From assembly GCA_032622095.1 (NCBI GenBank), contig CP136062.1, positions 56,215,849 through 56,279,848 on the forward strand: 64,000 nucleotides of DNA. The letters run 5' to 3'. Shown piece by piece: positions 12,581 through 23,745 of the stretch (positions are counted from its first letter, which is position 1; each line of letters begins with the position of its first letter). This stretch comes from Siphonodentalium dalli. Lineage: Eukaryota; Mollusca; Scaphopoda; Gadilida; Siphonodentaliidae. The notes beneath the pieces are model-generated. The model ran no database searches. It was given only the letters and a program-made list of their open reading frames with translations, and was not told the DNA's origin. The position numbers were made by a program, and so were the translations under genes.

Positions 12581-13404
12581 ATGGGGAACGAATATGCATA
12601 ATATCACGGGTTGTGACTATTAATGCCTACCAGAGTTCATGAAATTCAGTCCGTACAAAGCTTTTGCAATATAAGTTAAGTGTCGGTTGTCGAATTTTGA
12701 TGTGGTTTGGTATGATGATAGACCAGAATGAAGAATTGAATGTCATTTCTCAATGCATCTGAATGCATCACTTTATTTCACTTCATCTATTTGTAAGTGA
12801 TAACAGTATACAATTAGTATTTTAGTTTAGTCTTGTTGAGCAGTAAAGCTCCAGGATTAAGTTCGGAAATTCAATGAGAATAGCGTCACCTTCAGTTGGG
12901 ATTGTCTGAGCAGTAAACAGTTAACGGTCATTCATCATGACCAATTCAGTTTTATTTGGTTAATTGTTGCAAATTAACATTACTTGCAATCATTCAAGAT
13001 GAGAAATAACCAGAAGGAATGAATTTGATTACATGCCAGGACTCAAATTACTTATGTTTCTATATAGTATCGATAATAGATCGTTGTTATCACCGGAAAT
13101 TTATTGAAAATGGCGTACAGTACCTCTTTAACTGGTTCAGTGCTGAAAGCCCATATTTGGACCCTATGTAAAAGTGCTGGAAGCCCAGATATGGTCTTTG
13201 GCAATGACACTGTCTTGTTTAGTCAAACTCTTGTTTAGTTTAATCATTTAAATAGCGTTTGTCAGGTAATATTTCAAAAATATTGTTACATATATAATTA
13301 AATTGGGACATTGTGAAGTTTGAATGGATGCCGACCAATAAAATTGTCAGAAAAGGTACTTATATCGCGAAAAGTTTGAGAAAAATTACAAATGTTTTGC
13401 CCTA
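12581..13404. other. Gene-free stretch
   Basis: A second CCGTACAAAGCTTTTGCAAT block near 12650 echoes the preceding repeat. Otherwise featureless. Confidence 0.4.
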
Positions 13405-13410
13405 AGGGGG

Positions 13411-13570
13411 CCGACAACCAAGCTCATAACCATAACCTAATCAGACATCCAGGCTCATATCGATAACCTACTTTGACAAACAGACAACCAGGCTCATAAC
13501 CATAGCCTAATGAGACATCCAGGCTCATAACCGTTGCCTAATGAGACATCCAGACTCATAATCATTGCCC
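13411..13570 (+). repeat. Short tandem repeat, about 32-bp unit
   Basis: About five imperfect units of CCAGGCTCATAACCATAGCC followed by TAATGAGACAT. It runs straight into the second copy of the GTCCGTCCG repeat. Confidence 0.8.
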
Positions 13571-13690
13571 AATTGTTTTTGGTTAGGTATACACATAGAT
13601 ATATGGTTATTATACCGCCCAATATTAGTCGGCGGGTATATAGTTGACGTCTCGAGCCGTCCGTCCATACAATCATTTTGCATTATAAAT
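13570..13690 (+). repeat. GTCCGTCCG-type repeat, copy 2
   Basis: Nearly identical to 12408-12528, including the TAGTCGGCGGGTATATAG core. The high identity suggests recent duplication. Confidence 0.8.
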
Positions 13691-14174
13691 TAGTTTTTGG
13701 GACTTGAGTACCTAAACATACTTTATGATTATTGACTGATGATGGGTCAGGGTGTTTGAAAATGTATTTATCCGTTACATATATCCCGATGTTTTGGTTT
13801 TGGATTGCGAATATAATTGATGCGTGACCAGATTAATTGTTTGACAACGAAGGTTCCTGGACTGAATAACACATTCAATTCATTATCAATAAACATGGGT
13901 AAACAATGAATGTTAGTAATAGAATATAATTAAAGAAATCTTTATTGCATGATAATGTTTTAACGACAACTATCAGACGAAACTGGATTTATGAACAAAT
14001 TAACATGGATTCAACCAACGGAAATAGACTGGAATAACAAAGTAATACTACAATGAATATGGAATAAGAGAACGAATGACATGACATACACTTAATTAAA
14101 CTACCGAATATACAACGAGAACATAAAAACAATGATTATCCCTGATTATGCCATGAATTTATGTTCGTCTTTAT
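13691..14174. other. Gene-free AT-rich stretch
   Basis: Nothing recognised. Confidence 0.4.
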
Positions 14175-14945
14175 ATATAGTACTAGAAGGTGACCCGACT
14201 TCGTCCGGGGTTTGACCTTGAATTGTCTATTTTGAAGGCCAAGGTCAAGTGGGGTCACGATTTGACCCGTCCAAAACACTGCCCGAACAAAAGTATCCGA
14301 CAAAAGTACCCGTCGAAATTTACCCGATTTTACCTTTTAACCCTAATTTGATTTCCACTCAAGTATATAAACGCGCCTCATATACACACGCTCATTAATT
14401 ATCAAGTTTCAACGTAAAGATAAATTACCATCGGTGCCCGAGATATCGCCAAGACGTCTGAAACAGTCAAATGCATCGGCCTGTTAAGAGTTAACGTGAT
14501 CTAACTTTATGACCTCTAACGACGTCATAGAAGTTACGCATTGTTTTTACCCTGATAGAAGATCGTACCACTTCTTCTTAATAATTGAGGCAGATAACTA
14601 AAACGGATACATACATATTATATATCGTTGGAAAGAGGAAACACGAAAGATTCTCATAGTGTCATTATTATGACTGGCATGTTATTATTCGCGCTGTTTC
14701 GAATCGATTTGTAAGCACCGAACTGAAATATATTAGCGCTAAAACGGCGTAAAAACAGATTTGACCTCGGCACGTGAAAAGTTGACCTCGCACGGACAAA
14801 TAAATATGCCTATGTTCGTCCCCGGCCGAATATACACCCACATACCAAGTTTCATCGAAATCGGATGGGCCATTTTTGAGTCCATCGATTACTGACAGAC
14901 AGACACACACACAGATCTTTCAAAATATATAATAGACTAGCAGGT
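14175..14945. repeat. GACCCGACTTCGTCCGGG / AATATATAATAGA dispersed repeat
   Basis: The left part (14185-14345) is the reverse complement of 49930-50095. The right part (14760-14945) has CCAAGTTTCATCGAAATCGG, a CA-rich run and a terminal AAAATATATAATAGA tail, also found at 49645-49745. The tail resembles the 3' end of a non-autonomous retroelement. The class is inference. Confidence 0.6.
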
Positions 14946-15159
14946 TAGCCCACCACTGGCGTGGTTGGTCAGAAACATGACATTTAAAAAAATTATTTTA
15001 ATATTTATTTAATTTTTTCCTTTTTTATAATTCAATTGTTTTTTTTATTTTTTTATTTTTTTTATTTTAAATTGTTTTAATTAAATTTTTTGTTTCTGGC
15101 GGAAACATTTACCCGATGAAATCCCCCCTTCCTAGGAACGACAGACAACGCTTTCTTTG

Positions 15160-15600
15160 GTTTTTTTTTTTTAACCTGCCCGTACCCGTCCTAATGTCAT
15201 GAAATCTCTCTGCATAATATTTCGAGCGATAACATTGCATTGCATTGAAAACAAACGCTTCCCGTCGTGAAATTTCTCTACGATAACATTGCATTGAATT
15301 GAAAACAAACGCTTCCCGTCTAATATTTCGAGCGATAACATTGCATTGCATTGAAAACAAACGCTTCCCGTCGTGAAATCTCTCTACGATAATATTGCAT
15401 TGAATTGAAAACAAAGCTTCCCGTCGTGAAATCTCTCTGCATAATATTTCGAGTCTGCCGTACCCGTCCGAATGTCGTGAAATCTCTCTGCATAATATTT
15501 CGAGCGATAACATTGCATTGAATTGAAAACAAACGCTTTCCGTCGTGAAATCTCTCTGCATAATATTTCGAGCGACAGGCTACAATCAGACTCCCGTCAT
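15160..15600. repeat. Tandem repeat giving a spurious 150-codon ORF
   Basis: Alternating blocks GAAATCTCTCTGCATAATAT, TTCGAGCGATAACATTGCAT and GAAAACAAACGCTTCCCGTC recur five to seven times with variable order and length. The minus-strand frame across it is open only because of the repeat and has no family resemblance. Poly-T-rich sequence precedes it (14985-15090). Confidence 0.8.
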
Positions 15601-15904
15601 ACAGATAAGTAGATAGCGAAAATGACGCTCTTTATATAGACACTGCGGAAAACGAACGCTCTTTATATATCAACGCTATTACCACCGAAGTGCCGATTGC
15701 GGTGATTTTGATGATTGGGAAGGGAGAAACGGTGCTCTGAGCTTCTCCAAAACGCGACCACGGCGGTGTCCGTGGGATTTTACACTTATATACGAAATTT
15801 GAGCTCGATGGGTGCAGTCGTTTTCGATTCTATAAAGTACACACACATATATATATACATATATATATATACTAGCCGATGAGCCCGACGTTGTCCGGGC
15901 TATT

Positions 15905-16340
15905 CAAAAACCAAATTTCAAGTCGATAGCTATTCAAAAACCAAAATTCAAGTCGATAGCTCCACCCGTTTCCGAGATCTGGTCTGTGCATGCGCGAACC
16001 TGGCGTCGCACGGGCTCGGCGACCCGATAAAATTCGTATCCGGGGCAAGATACATTCACATACCAAATTTCAAGTCGATAGCTCCACCCGTTTCCGAGAT
16101 CTCGTCTGCGCATGCGCGAAGCTGGCGTCGCACGGGCTCGGCGACCCGATAAAATTCGTATCCGGGGCAAGATATATTCACATAGCAAATTTCAAGTCGA
16201 TAGCTCCACCCGTTTCCGAGATCTCGTCTGCACGGGTGTCGCACGGGGTCGCCAATACGACAACGACCGTGTCCGTGGGATTTCACCCCTAGATAGGAAG
16301 TTTGGTCTCGATCGGTGGAGAATCGTAGATTTGTATAAAT
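15905..16340. repeat. 123-bp tandem repeat inside a dispersed element
   Basis: Three units, each with CAAGTCGATAGCTCCACCCG (at about 15949, 16073 and 16195), then TTTCCGAGATCTCGTCTG and GGCGTCGCACGGG. The flanks (GTGTCCGTGGGATTT at both 15760 and 16270) indicate an element with an expanded core. Open frames on both strands are repeat artefacts. Confidence 0.75.
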
Positions 16341-16344
16341 GACA

Positions 16345-16600
16345 AACAAACAAACAGATAGATTGTATCAAAATATATAAGAGAGATATGTAAATTAAAT
16401 AGATTGTATCAAAATATATAGGAGAGATATGTAAATTATCTACACACCATTACTGGTGTTTGTCAAAGTTTAGTGGGGTATATCAATACTCATTCACGAT
16501 CATATCATTGAGGTCCGGATGATGTGGGTTATCTCTCGAATACAGATTGTATCAAAATATATAGGAGAGATATACGGAAGTCTCAAATTATATAGTAGAT
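16345..16600 (+). repeat. Short tandem repeat GATTGTATCAAAATATATA
   Basis: Three copies of GATTGTATCAAAATATATA followed by [AG]GAGAGATAT. They appear to be reiterated 3' ends of the preceding element. Confidence 0.7.
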
Positions 16601-16639
16601 AGATTATCAAATAGTATATTGGCATCTCTATAACAGCCA

Positions 16640-17765
16640 TTTGTGTATTGTAACGCATTTAACAGAGTGTGTATATGTGAACACGACTTCATCTACCGGA
16701 TTATACGGATGGTGACTCATTTGTTAGTGCAAACAGGCCAATAGTATGTGAGCGTCAACGCGATGTGGGCGTTACCATTAATAGACAAATTCATAAAAAT
16801 TCTTTGTGTCTTAAGAGATTTACAAACAAACCATGGAGAAGTAAATTTTTTGTTGTTGATTCAAATTTTAGCATTTATAATATCCCGAAACTCAATGTAT
16901 ACGGTTTTTAAATGAGTTTAGGGCGCAGAGAACATGAAATGTTGGCGATAACACCTGCACGAAAATAGGAAATCGGACGCGATTTTGAATTGCGAACGCG
17001 AAATTCTCATTATAAGCAATTCTTTCCGATTTTCGGTTTCTGTATTTGTTGAGATTTGCAGGTCGCATAGCTCCTTTGCTTATAATACTACATCGAAATC
17101 GATTGTATTTATTTAAAAAACGATGTCGAAGTAGCGAGTCGAACTCTATTTACAGTTATTTTGATGTAGGGTTACCCTTCCGGTGACGTAGGTTCCAGGC
17201 CCTGGATTATGTAGATGAGGTCCAGATGTTAACCACTGAAGAATGATCAACAGGAACATGTCATGAATGTAGTGAAATCGGACATCGAAATAAATTGCAA
17301 ATTTTTACAATTTCCTCTACCATTGTTGATGGCGGCACAAAAAAAATTGTCAGTACACTTATTTTACCCTCAAATTTAACTTGACGTTTTGTCACAAAAT
17401 ACTTGTAGATAACCTCAGATTTTTAATAGACTGAGATTTCCCCCAGCGACCACAGGGGTACCATCCCCCAACCCCTAGTGGAAACCCTGTTAATACGTTA
17501 AAAATAATGCAAACTTGCCTTCAAAACAAATTTCCTAGAAATGTTTTTTGTTGCTGGAAGCGGTGCCATGCCAGGAAGGTGATCTTTCAAAGTTAATAAT
17601 ATTTCACAACTTTAAAAATATTTAATGATTATGGTGTCAGTTTTTTTTCTAACACAACTAAAAACAAGGTTTATATATCAATATATACATCTATACAAAT
17701 ATCACACATAAATATTGACTGAATGAAGAAAATTATATAAGACAAAATATCAATGCATACTCCCA
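16640..17765. other. Gene-free AT-rich stretch
   Basis: No gene, RNA or repeat recognised. Confidence 0.4.
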
Positions 17766-17780
17766 CAGTTCTAATTAAAA

Positions 17781-17995
17781 TTAACCCTTTCAGTGCCAAG
17801 TCCGATTTTTGTATCAACCCATATTTCCTTGATCATTTTTCAAATTTATTGATTATAATAATGTGATACATTGACGGAAACAGCTCTTAGAGCTCTTTCC
17901 ATCAATGTATCACATTATTATAATCAATAAATTTGAAAAATGATCAAGGAAATATGGGTTGATACAAAAATCGGACTTGGTACTGAAAGGGTTAA
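17781..17995. mobile_element. 215-bp palindromic TTAACCCTTTCAGTGCC element
   Basis: Almost perfect foldback from TTAACCCTTTCAGTGCCAAG to GGTACTGAAAGGGTTAA, with the axis near 17882-17897. TTAA followed by CCCTTT is the form of piggyBac-superfamily ends. A related sequence at 18855-18890 (minus) lacks the insertion, supporting TTAA targeting. No ORF. Confidence 0.85.
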
Positions 17996-18474
17996 GACTC
18001 TCGAACAAACTACGGGGTGCAGAGTCTAAAGAATTTGACTATCTTTCATATTACTGCTACTATAAATAGCTCCTGTATGTAATCCATGCAGCATTGCCGT
18101 CACAGGATACAAATATGTTTATGATTCGCAGAATGATATCTCCTTTTGTTTCCATTTTAGCGAAATTCATAACAAAACTGTACGTTAACTGTTGAATTTC
18201 TTGGAAATAGTTAATTTTATTCTTCTTGTCAGGTATTATTGGTCAAAACTGGACTTTTCATAACCATGTTTTAGTATTTAATTAGTTGTCATAATCTCCA
18301 AATTTGTGACAGGAAATTTATTATGCTATATTTAGCTATGTGATGATTGGGGAGATGTGGATTTCCGACATGGCTGATTGGCTTCATTGCTTTCCTGTTA
18401 AATATTGTGATTGGCTGACACTGACTTAAAGGTATATTATGTACTTGTTCGGGTCCGTTGAACTGATAGGTTAG
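17996..18474. other. Gene-free interior of a possible inverted-repeat element
   Basis: Sequence at 17996-18035 is inverted relative to 18815-18890, so 17766-18890 may be one element with 60-bp ends. No transposase found. Confidence 0.4.
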
Positions 18475-18695
18475 TATGCAGGTGCTATGCCAACTGGAGG
18501 AAGATAGCATTCTACTAACATCGCCGAAAATCTCAAGAAAATAGACCATACCACTCCATAGAAAACATTGTTGAAACTACGCTCAATTGTAAATATTTAC
18601 ATCTCAATTCGGGACGCAACTATTAACGATAAACTAACGAAAATGATTTCGCCATGAAAATTCACTGCATGTAATTAATATATAAGAATGATGGT
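18475..18695 (+). repeat. Dispersed repeat, copy 1 (inverted copy at 33293-33505)
   Basis: Shared features: GCCAACTGGAGGAA, ATTTCGCCATGAAA-like and CGGGACGCAACTAT-like blocks. The other copy lies in MAF1 intron 4 on the opposite strand. Confidence 0.65.
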
Positions 18696-19082
18696 GTGGG
18701 TTATGAATTTGGATATATTATTTTGTAAAAATAACTACTTTGAGCAAGATTATTCTCCATTTCTATTTTATCAACCTAACGCAGTGTATCACATCACTTT
18801 AATGATTCAGGGTCGTGATGGAAACCCCACTAATTTCTTTAGACTGTACCGCTTACACGTAGCTTGTTCGAGAGTCTAATTTTAATTAGAATTGACTCGT
18901 ATAATGAATCAGCAAATACTATCTATAGTCTCCTCCCATACGAGACAGCATCTTTAATCAAGACAATATCCACATGAAATCCCCATTGTGGATAAACGAT
19001 AACAATTTGATATTTCACTGTGGATAAACAGAAGTAATTATTTCTACACGTGTTCATTGTACTGTAATTCAAGGCAAGAGTG

Positions 19083-19528
19083 TTAAAGGTACTCAATCTG
19101 ATTCGATGGTTCCCATATCATCAAATTCCAACAAAAAAACATTATTTGAAATGCTGCTTCAGTTATCAGAATCGATTAATAGCCCAATAATAATGCTAAC
19201 CACAGTATAAAATTGCCCAAAACGTGTTGTTTATCAACATTTTGTTCAACAAAATCTGACCAGATTGTCAAATATCTAAGATGCAAAGCCACTTGATTTT
19301 AGAGTTATCCATCTTCATCCACAATTTGGTCCAAGATGGTCGGCTCAACAAATTTTTGCCAGGCCGCCAAAAATGACTTATCTTGGGGAAATACAAAATT
19401 TCAAAAATTGATATCTGATCACTCTTGAGCTTTGATGGGTGGGTTACTCGACTCGAATCAAATATTTTTTACTCCGAAGCCACATAAATAGTAATTTGAG
19501 AGCGTTAATTCGGATGATGCATCTTTGA
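19083..19528. mobile_element. TTAAAGGTACTC MITE, copy abutting a piggyBac-like MITE
   Basis: 446 bp starting TTAAAGGTACTCAATCTG. Its right end stops at TTGA, which is also the first base block of the next element, as if the latter inserted into the terminal TTAA. Confidence 0.7.
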
Positions 19529-19783
19529 CCCTTTGAGCTGTGTTGGTGCAGCATTAAAGATCCTGGGCCAGTGTATTCTCTTATATATGTGAGTCTCCCA
19601 TAGGGAGCCCAGCATATATCATAAGAGAATGCACTGGCTTACAAGGTAAAGGTAAATATTGTTGCGCCAATCTATTCTCTTATATATGTGAGGCTCCCTA
19701 TTGAAGACTCGCATATATAAGAGAATGCATCGGCACAGGATTTTTCGCAAAATTTCAGGAATCTCCAGTCATGGAAGAGTTAA
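19525..19783 (-). mobile_element. TTAACCCTTTCATGA foldback element with two hairpins
   Basis: Inverted copy of the family at 20150-20412: a decayed left end, GTGCAGCATTAAAGATCCTG, two AT-rich hairpins, then TCCAGTCATGGAAGAGTTAA. Non-coding. Confidence 0.8.
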
Positions 19784-19799
19784 TATCCTATTGGTACCC

Positions 19800-19860
19800 T
19801 GTCTTTTTCAGGATTTAGTCGGAAATATGGCTTGTTGCCATTCATCGGAAAGCTCTAGGT
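19800..19860 (+). mobile_element. Fragment of CAGTAATGCCC palindromic MITE
   Basis: Carries TTTAGTCGGAAATATGGCTT and the adjoining GCCATTCATCGGAAAGCTC. Confidence 0.7.
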
Positions 19861-20149
19861 CCAGAAAATTATTTTATGAAGTCCAGGTTCGGTGCTTGCG
19901 CAAAATGAGGATGTTCGTCATTGCGATAAATTAGTATGTTTCGCTGTACTATGAAAATGTGTACAAATTATTACTTGCATTGATTCAGTGTTCCCACTGT
20001 CGCCAGCCGTATTTGGATGATCCATGTTACAATGAAGAGAAATGTCCCAGGAAAACAACTTTTCTAAAATGATGTTTTATTTCTTCTAAATTTTGGTCAT
20101 CTTTTGAGTCATGTGCAAATTATCATTTCAGGAGAAAATAACTTTGTCT

Positions 20150-20412
20150 TTAACCCTTCCATGATTGGAGCTTTCTGAAATTTGCGAAAACATTGTGCCA
20201 ATGCATTCTCTTACATATGCGTGTCTCCCATAAGGGAGTCTTGCATATATAAGAGAGTGCATTGGCCTAACAATATTTACATTGACCTTGTAAGCCAGTG
20301 TATTCTCTTATATATGTGAGGCTCCCTGTGGGAGACTCGCATATATAAGGGAATGCACTGGCACATGATCTTTAATGCTGCACCAGCACAGCTCCCATCA
20401 TGAAAGGGTTAA
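20150..20412 (+). mobile_element. TTAACCCTTTCATGA foldback element, complete copy
   Basis: 263 bp, TTAACCCTTCCATGATTGG to CATGAAAGGGTTAA. It contains two internal hairpins, each with an arm like CCAATGCATTCTCTTA and complement TAAGAGAATGCATTGG, separated by AACAATATTTACATTGACCT. TTAA plus CCCTT ends point to a non-autonomous piggyBac-type element. The hairpin arms are long and nearly perfect. Confidence 0.85.
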
Positions 20413-20596
20413 GTCTCCCATAGGGAGCCTCACATATATAAGAGAATACATCGGCCTATAAATATTTACCTTGATCTTGTAAGCTAGTACATTTCTTTTA
20501 AAAATGTGAGACTCCTTATGGGAGACTCGCATATATAAGAGAATGCACTGGGTCATGATCTTTAATGCTGCACCAGCGCAGCTCCTAAATGGTTAA
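20413..20596 (+). mobile_element. Truncated TTAACCCTTTCATGA element in tandem
   Basis: Lacks the left end, starts in the first hairpin (TCTCCCATAGGGAGCC) and ends GCGCAGCTCC, then AAATGGTTAA. It directly follows the complete copy. Confidence 0.75.
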
Positions 20597-20726
20597 CATC
20601 TAAACAATAAGACATAGAAAACACGAGGGCCCAAAGTGTGAGGTAATTCAACTACAATAAACTTCATGTTTTTGACTCCAGTGACACTGATAATACTGAT
20701 GAACAATGTATGGAGATATTTGTTTA

Positions 20727-20934
20727 CAGTAACGCCCTAAGTAATCGACTCCTTAACCACAGCAGAATTATGGCTAACTTTTCAGGATTTAGTAGGAAAT
20801 ATGGCTTGTTGCTCTCGGGGAGAGCTTTCCGATGAATGGCAACAAGCCATATTTCCGACTAAATCCTGAAAAGTTACCCATAATTCTGTTGTGGTTAAGG
20901 AGTCGATTATTTAGAGAATTACTGTAGCTTCCCC
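20727..20934. mobile_element. CAGTAATGCCC palindromic MITE (TA target)
   Basis: 208 bp flanked by TA on both sides. The left end CAGTAACGCCCTAAGTAATC pairs with the right end. The interior TTTAGT[CA]GGAAATATGGCTT is inverted around a GAGAG loop. The TA duplication and CAGT start fit the Tc1/mariner superfamily (inference). At least ten copies or fragments occur in the window. Confidence 0.85.
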
Positions 20935-21355
20935 TTCACTTCGGTCTGTTTCATCATAGAGAGAGTAGTTGATGGTTGAAAAGATCAAGTGATCTTCTCC
21001 TTCACCCCATTTGTTTCATCATTTTGATCAAGGAGGAATTTATAGTTGAATTAATTATTTTTGCCTGTAAAATTACTGAAAAAAATAATTATAACATATC
21101 AGACAAAAAAGATGAAAATGAATGATTTCATTGATGATTACATATCAGAAAAACAAAAGAGAACATATCAATTGTAAACAAAAATATCATAGAAAAAACA
21201 CTTACAACAGAGTGAACAGACCCGAATTTCATCAAATCCTGCGAACACTTTCTGGAATGCACCACATAATTCTGAGATTTCAACGTCCAAATGCTTCAGC
21301 AAAAAATGCTGCCTGAAATAAGTGAGTCGCAGAAACAGTCCAAATGCCTTGGGAG

Positions 21356-21567
21356 GTAATGCCCTAAATACTCGACTCCCTTAACCACAGCAGAATTATG
21401 GGTAATTTTTCAAGACTTAGTCGGAAATATGGCTTGTTGCCATTCATCGGAAAGCTCTCAATGAGAGCTTTCTGACGAATGGCAACAAGCCATATTTCCG
21501 ACTAAATCCTGAAAAATTACCCATAATTCTGCTGTGGTTAAAGAGTCGATTATTTAGGGCATTACTG
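21356..21567. mobile_element. CAGTAATGCCC palindromic MITE
   Basis: Full palindrome with a decayed left terminus (GGTAATGCCC) and intact right end GGGCATTACTG followed by TA. The arms are nearly identical, so it is relatively young. Confidence 0.85.
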
Positions 21568-21633
21568 TATATAAAGGAACGCACCAACAGAAACAATCAA
21601 CAGAGTCACATGCCTTCTATAAATAGCATAAAC

Positions 21634-22120
21634 AGGCTTGAGAATATGGTGCCGGACATTTGAAGAATGAGGTCCCCAGAGGGTGAATTTAGTGATGCTT
21701 AGGCCTCAATCATCTGCAATCAGTATGGGAGACCTAGACACGGAATAGATGTGCACCCATTGCAGCCTTAAAATCCAACAAGAATCCAAATCATAATTCT
21801 CATTTGGTTCTCGTAAAAGCTCCCGATTCGCTGTATATATAGCAAAATATTATGGATTTTAAAGACTGCCATTGGGCACCCCGATTATGTCGTCCGACAA
21901 TTTGGGGGATATAGAGAAACTAAACTAAAACAGAAAAAGAAACCAAAAAACTTGTTTTGATAATAAAGATACTTTCCAGAGAAGATGAGGCCTAAGCAGA
22001 GGGAGGTCCCCAGAGGGCGATTTCGTTACACTAGCCCACTGTGTGGGGTAGCGTCATTAAAATCATCCTCTGGGGACCTCATTTTTCAAATACATGGCAC
22101 CGTATTCTTTGGCCTGAGCA
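21634..22120. mobile_element. GCAGAATGAGGTCCCC MITE with spacer
   Basis: Outer ends CAGGCTTGAGAATATGGTGC and the complement of ...GGCACCGTATTCTTTGGCCTG. Inner GAATGAGGTCCCCAGAGGG blocks lie at both ends, separated by a 260-bp spacer (21725-21985). The minus-strand ORF at its right edge is the inverted repeat being translated, not a gene. Confidence 0.8.
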
Positions 22121-22530
22121 TGATTGGCTGTCATGACACCCTTGAAAGAAATTTCCGAACAACAAACCATGATGGTGGATAAACATTTCAAATTGACTGC
22201 AGGAGACAAACTTGGTCCATTGTCCATTCCCATGGAACTGAATAATTTCCAAAGTTTTAGTTGAAGATACTCCTTCAATAAACATATGGAGCTGGAGACC
22301 TGCGTAGACGTTTTAATCCATGAAGTCCACTAAACCGTGAATTATTTCCCAGGTATTGGATACCGTACTTTGATTTTAGTCTGAGAACTTCCACATAAAC
22401 TCTAATCCAATCCTTAAGCAAACTTTTGATTGCGTCCACCAACATTTCAGCAGTCACTCTTCACATGAAGTCTGTGAAACACACCGTTCCAGTCCATCTG
22501 CTACATCGTCCCACATTTCTGCTGTTTCCA
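22121..22530 (-). pseudogene. Coding-looking remnant, unidentified
   Basis: Minus-strand frames look protein-like but are broken: METAEMWDDVADGLERCVSQ at about 22528, then a frame change to AEMLVDAIKSLLKDWIRVYV (22455-22395) and on to SKYGIQYLGNNSRFSGLHG. I do not recognise the family. It may be a decayed exon cluster or chance. Confidence 0.3.
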
Positions 22531-22607
22531 TAGCACTAAACAAGTAAGTTCAGTAGGCATGTTGACACACAATATCAGGTTTCAGTCCGACATAGTCGGT
22601 ATATACA

Positions 22608-23247
22608 AGCATAAGGACAGCTCCTTGTCTCTGTGCAGTGAATTCCAGTTACCAAGGAAACCAAATGTGACATCACTGCATCGTTATCCTCTCAGAACAT
22701 TCACCATTCTTCCCGTTACCTTCACAGGATGTCTTAAAGATGGTCAATCTCTACCTGATAACAAGTTTAATATAGATTCCGGGGTCTAACATAATAAATA
22801 TGAACCAAAGACAAGCATAAGGACAGCTCCTTGTCCCTGTGCAGTGAATTCCAGTTACCAAGGAAACCAAATGTGACATCACTGCATCGTTATCCTCTCA
22901 GAACATTCACCATTCTTCCCGTTACCTTCACAGGATGTCTTAAAGATGGTCAATCTCTACCTGATAACAAGTTTAATATAGATTCCGGGGTCTAACATAA
23001 TAAATATGAACCAAAGACAAGCATAAGGACAGCTCCTTGTCCCTGTGCAGTGAATTCCAGTTACCAAGGAAACCAAATGTGACATCACTGCATCGTTATC
23101 CTCTCAGAACATTCTTCCCGTTATCCTCTCAGAACATTCACCATTCTTCCCGTTACCTTCACAAGATATCTTAAAGATGGTCAATCTCAACCTGTTAACA
23201 AGTTTAATATAGATTCCGGGGTCTAAAATAATAAATATGAACCAAAG
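22608..23247 (+). repeat. 206-bp tandem repeat, three units
   Basis: Units start AAGCATAAGGACAGCTCCTT at 22608, 22813 and 23019. Units 1 and 2 are virtually identical. Unit 3 has an internal duplication of about 25 bp (CTTCCCGTTATCCTCTCAG) and a few substitutions. Each unit ends TCCGGGGTCTAACATAATAA. Confidence 0.92.
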
Positions 23248-23305
23248 ACGCCTGCCCGGAAATGATTCCATCAATTAATAATTTAATATTCATTTTAGTT
23301 AGATT

Positions 23306-23346
23306 TTTCTGGTATAATACACACCTTTCTGGTATAATACACACCT
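23306..23346 (+). repeat. 20-bp minisatellite, left block
   Basis: Two units of TTTCTGGTATAATACACACC, preceded by TTAATATTCATTTTAGTTAG. The same block plus four units recurs at 23742-23850 on the far side of a TTAA element. Confidence 0.88.
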
Positions 23347-23745
23347 TTAACCCTTTACCCAACAGAAGGGCCCTGTGCCAATGCATTCTCTTATATATGC
23401 GAGTCGACCATATGTCGCCTCGCATATATAAGAGAATGCATTGGCTTAACACATTAAAAATTATAAAATTGTTAAAGAATGTAAGAAAAAATGGTAAAAA
23501 GTGTTAAAAAAAGAATTTTTTAGGCCAATGCATTCTCTTATATATGCGAGGCGACCTATGGTCGACTCGCATATATAAGAGAATGCATTGGCACAGGGCA
23601 TAACTGTAACCATCACAATGTGGTCAATGAGCCGGTTCCAATGATACCCATATTTGTATGGTTATATTGAGACAGACCGAAGATAATTTAGGCTGTTGCA
23701 GCTTTATTTGGCCGGTTTTGGCCGGTTTGTTGGGTAAAGGGTTAA
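23347..23745 (-). mobile_element. TTAACCCTTTACCCAACA foldback element
   Basis: 399 bp with ends TTAACCCTTTACCCAACA and TGTTGGGTAAAGGGTTAA. Two internal hairpins (23376-23455 and 23522-23600) are nearly perfect. Their arms are the same CAATGCATTCTCTTATATAT module as in the TTAACCCTTTCATGA family. Between the second hairpin and the right end lies about 130 bp shared with 38897-39361. Confidence 0.88.

Noticed and set aside
15109-15561. 150-codon minus-strand ORF with repeated FNAMQCYRREISRREAF motif
   Set aside because: It is the translation of a tandem repeat with no stop in the unit. The order of blocks varies and no family resembles it.
15872-16349. Overlapping ORFs on both strands near 16 kb
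   Set aside because: Artefacts of the 123-bp tandem repeat. The same peptide repeats in several frames.
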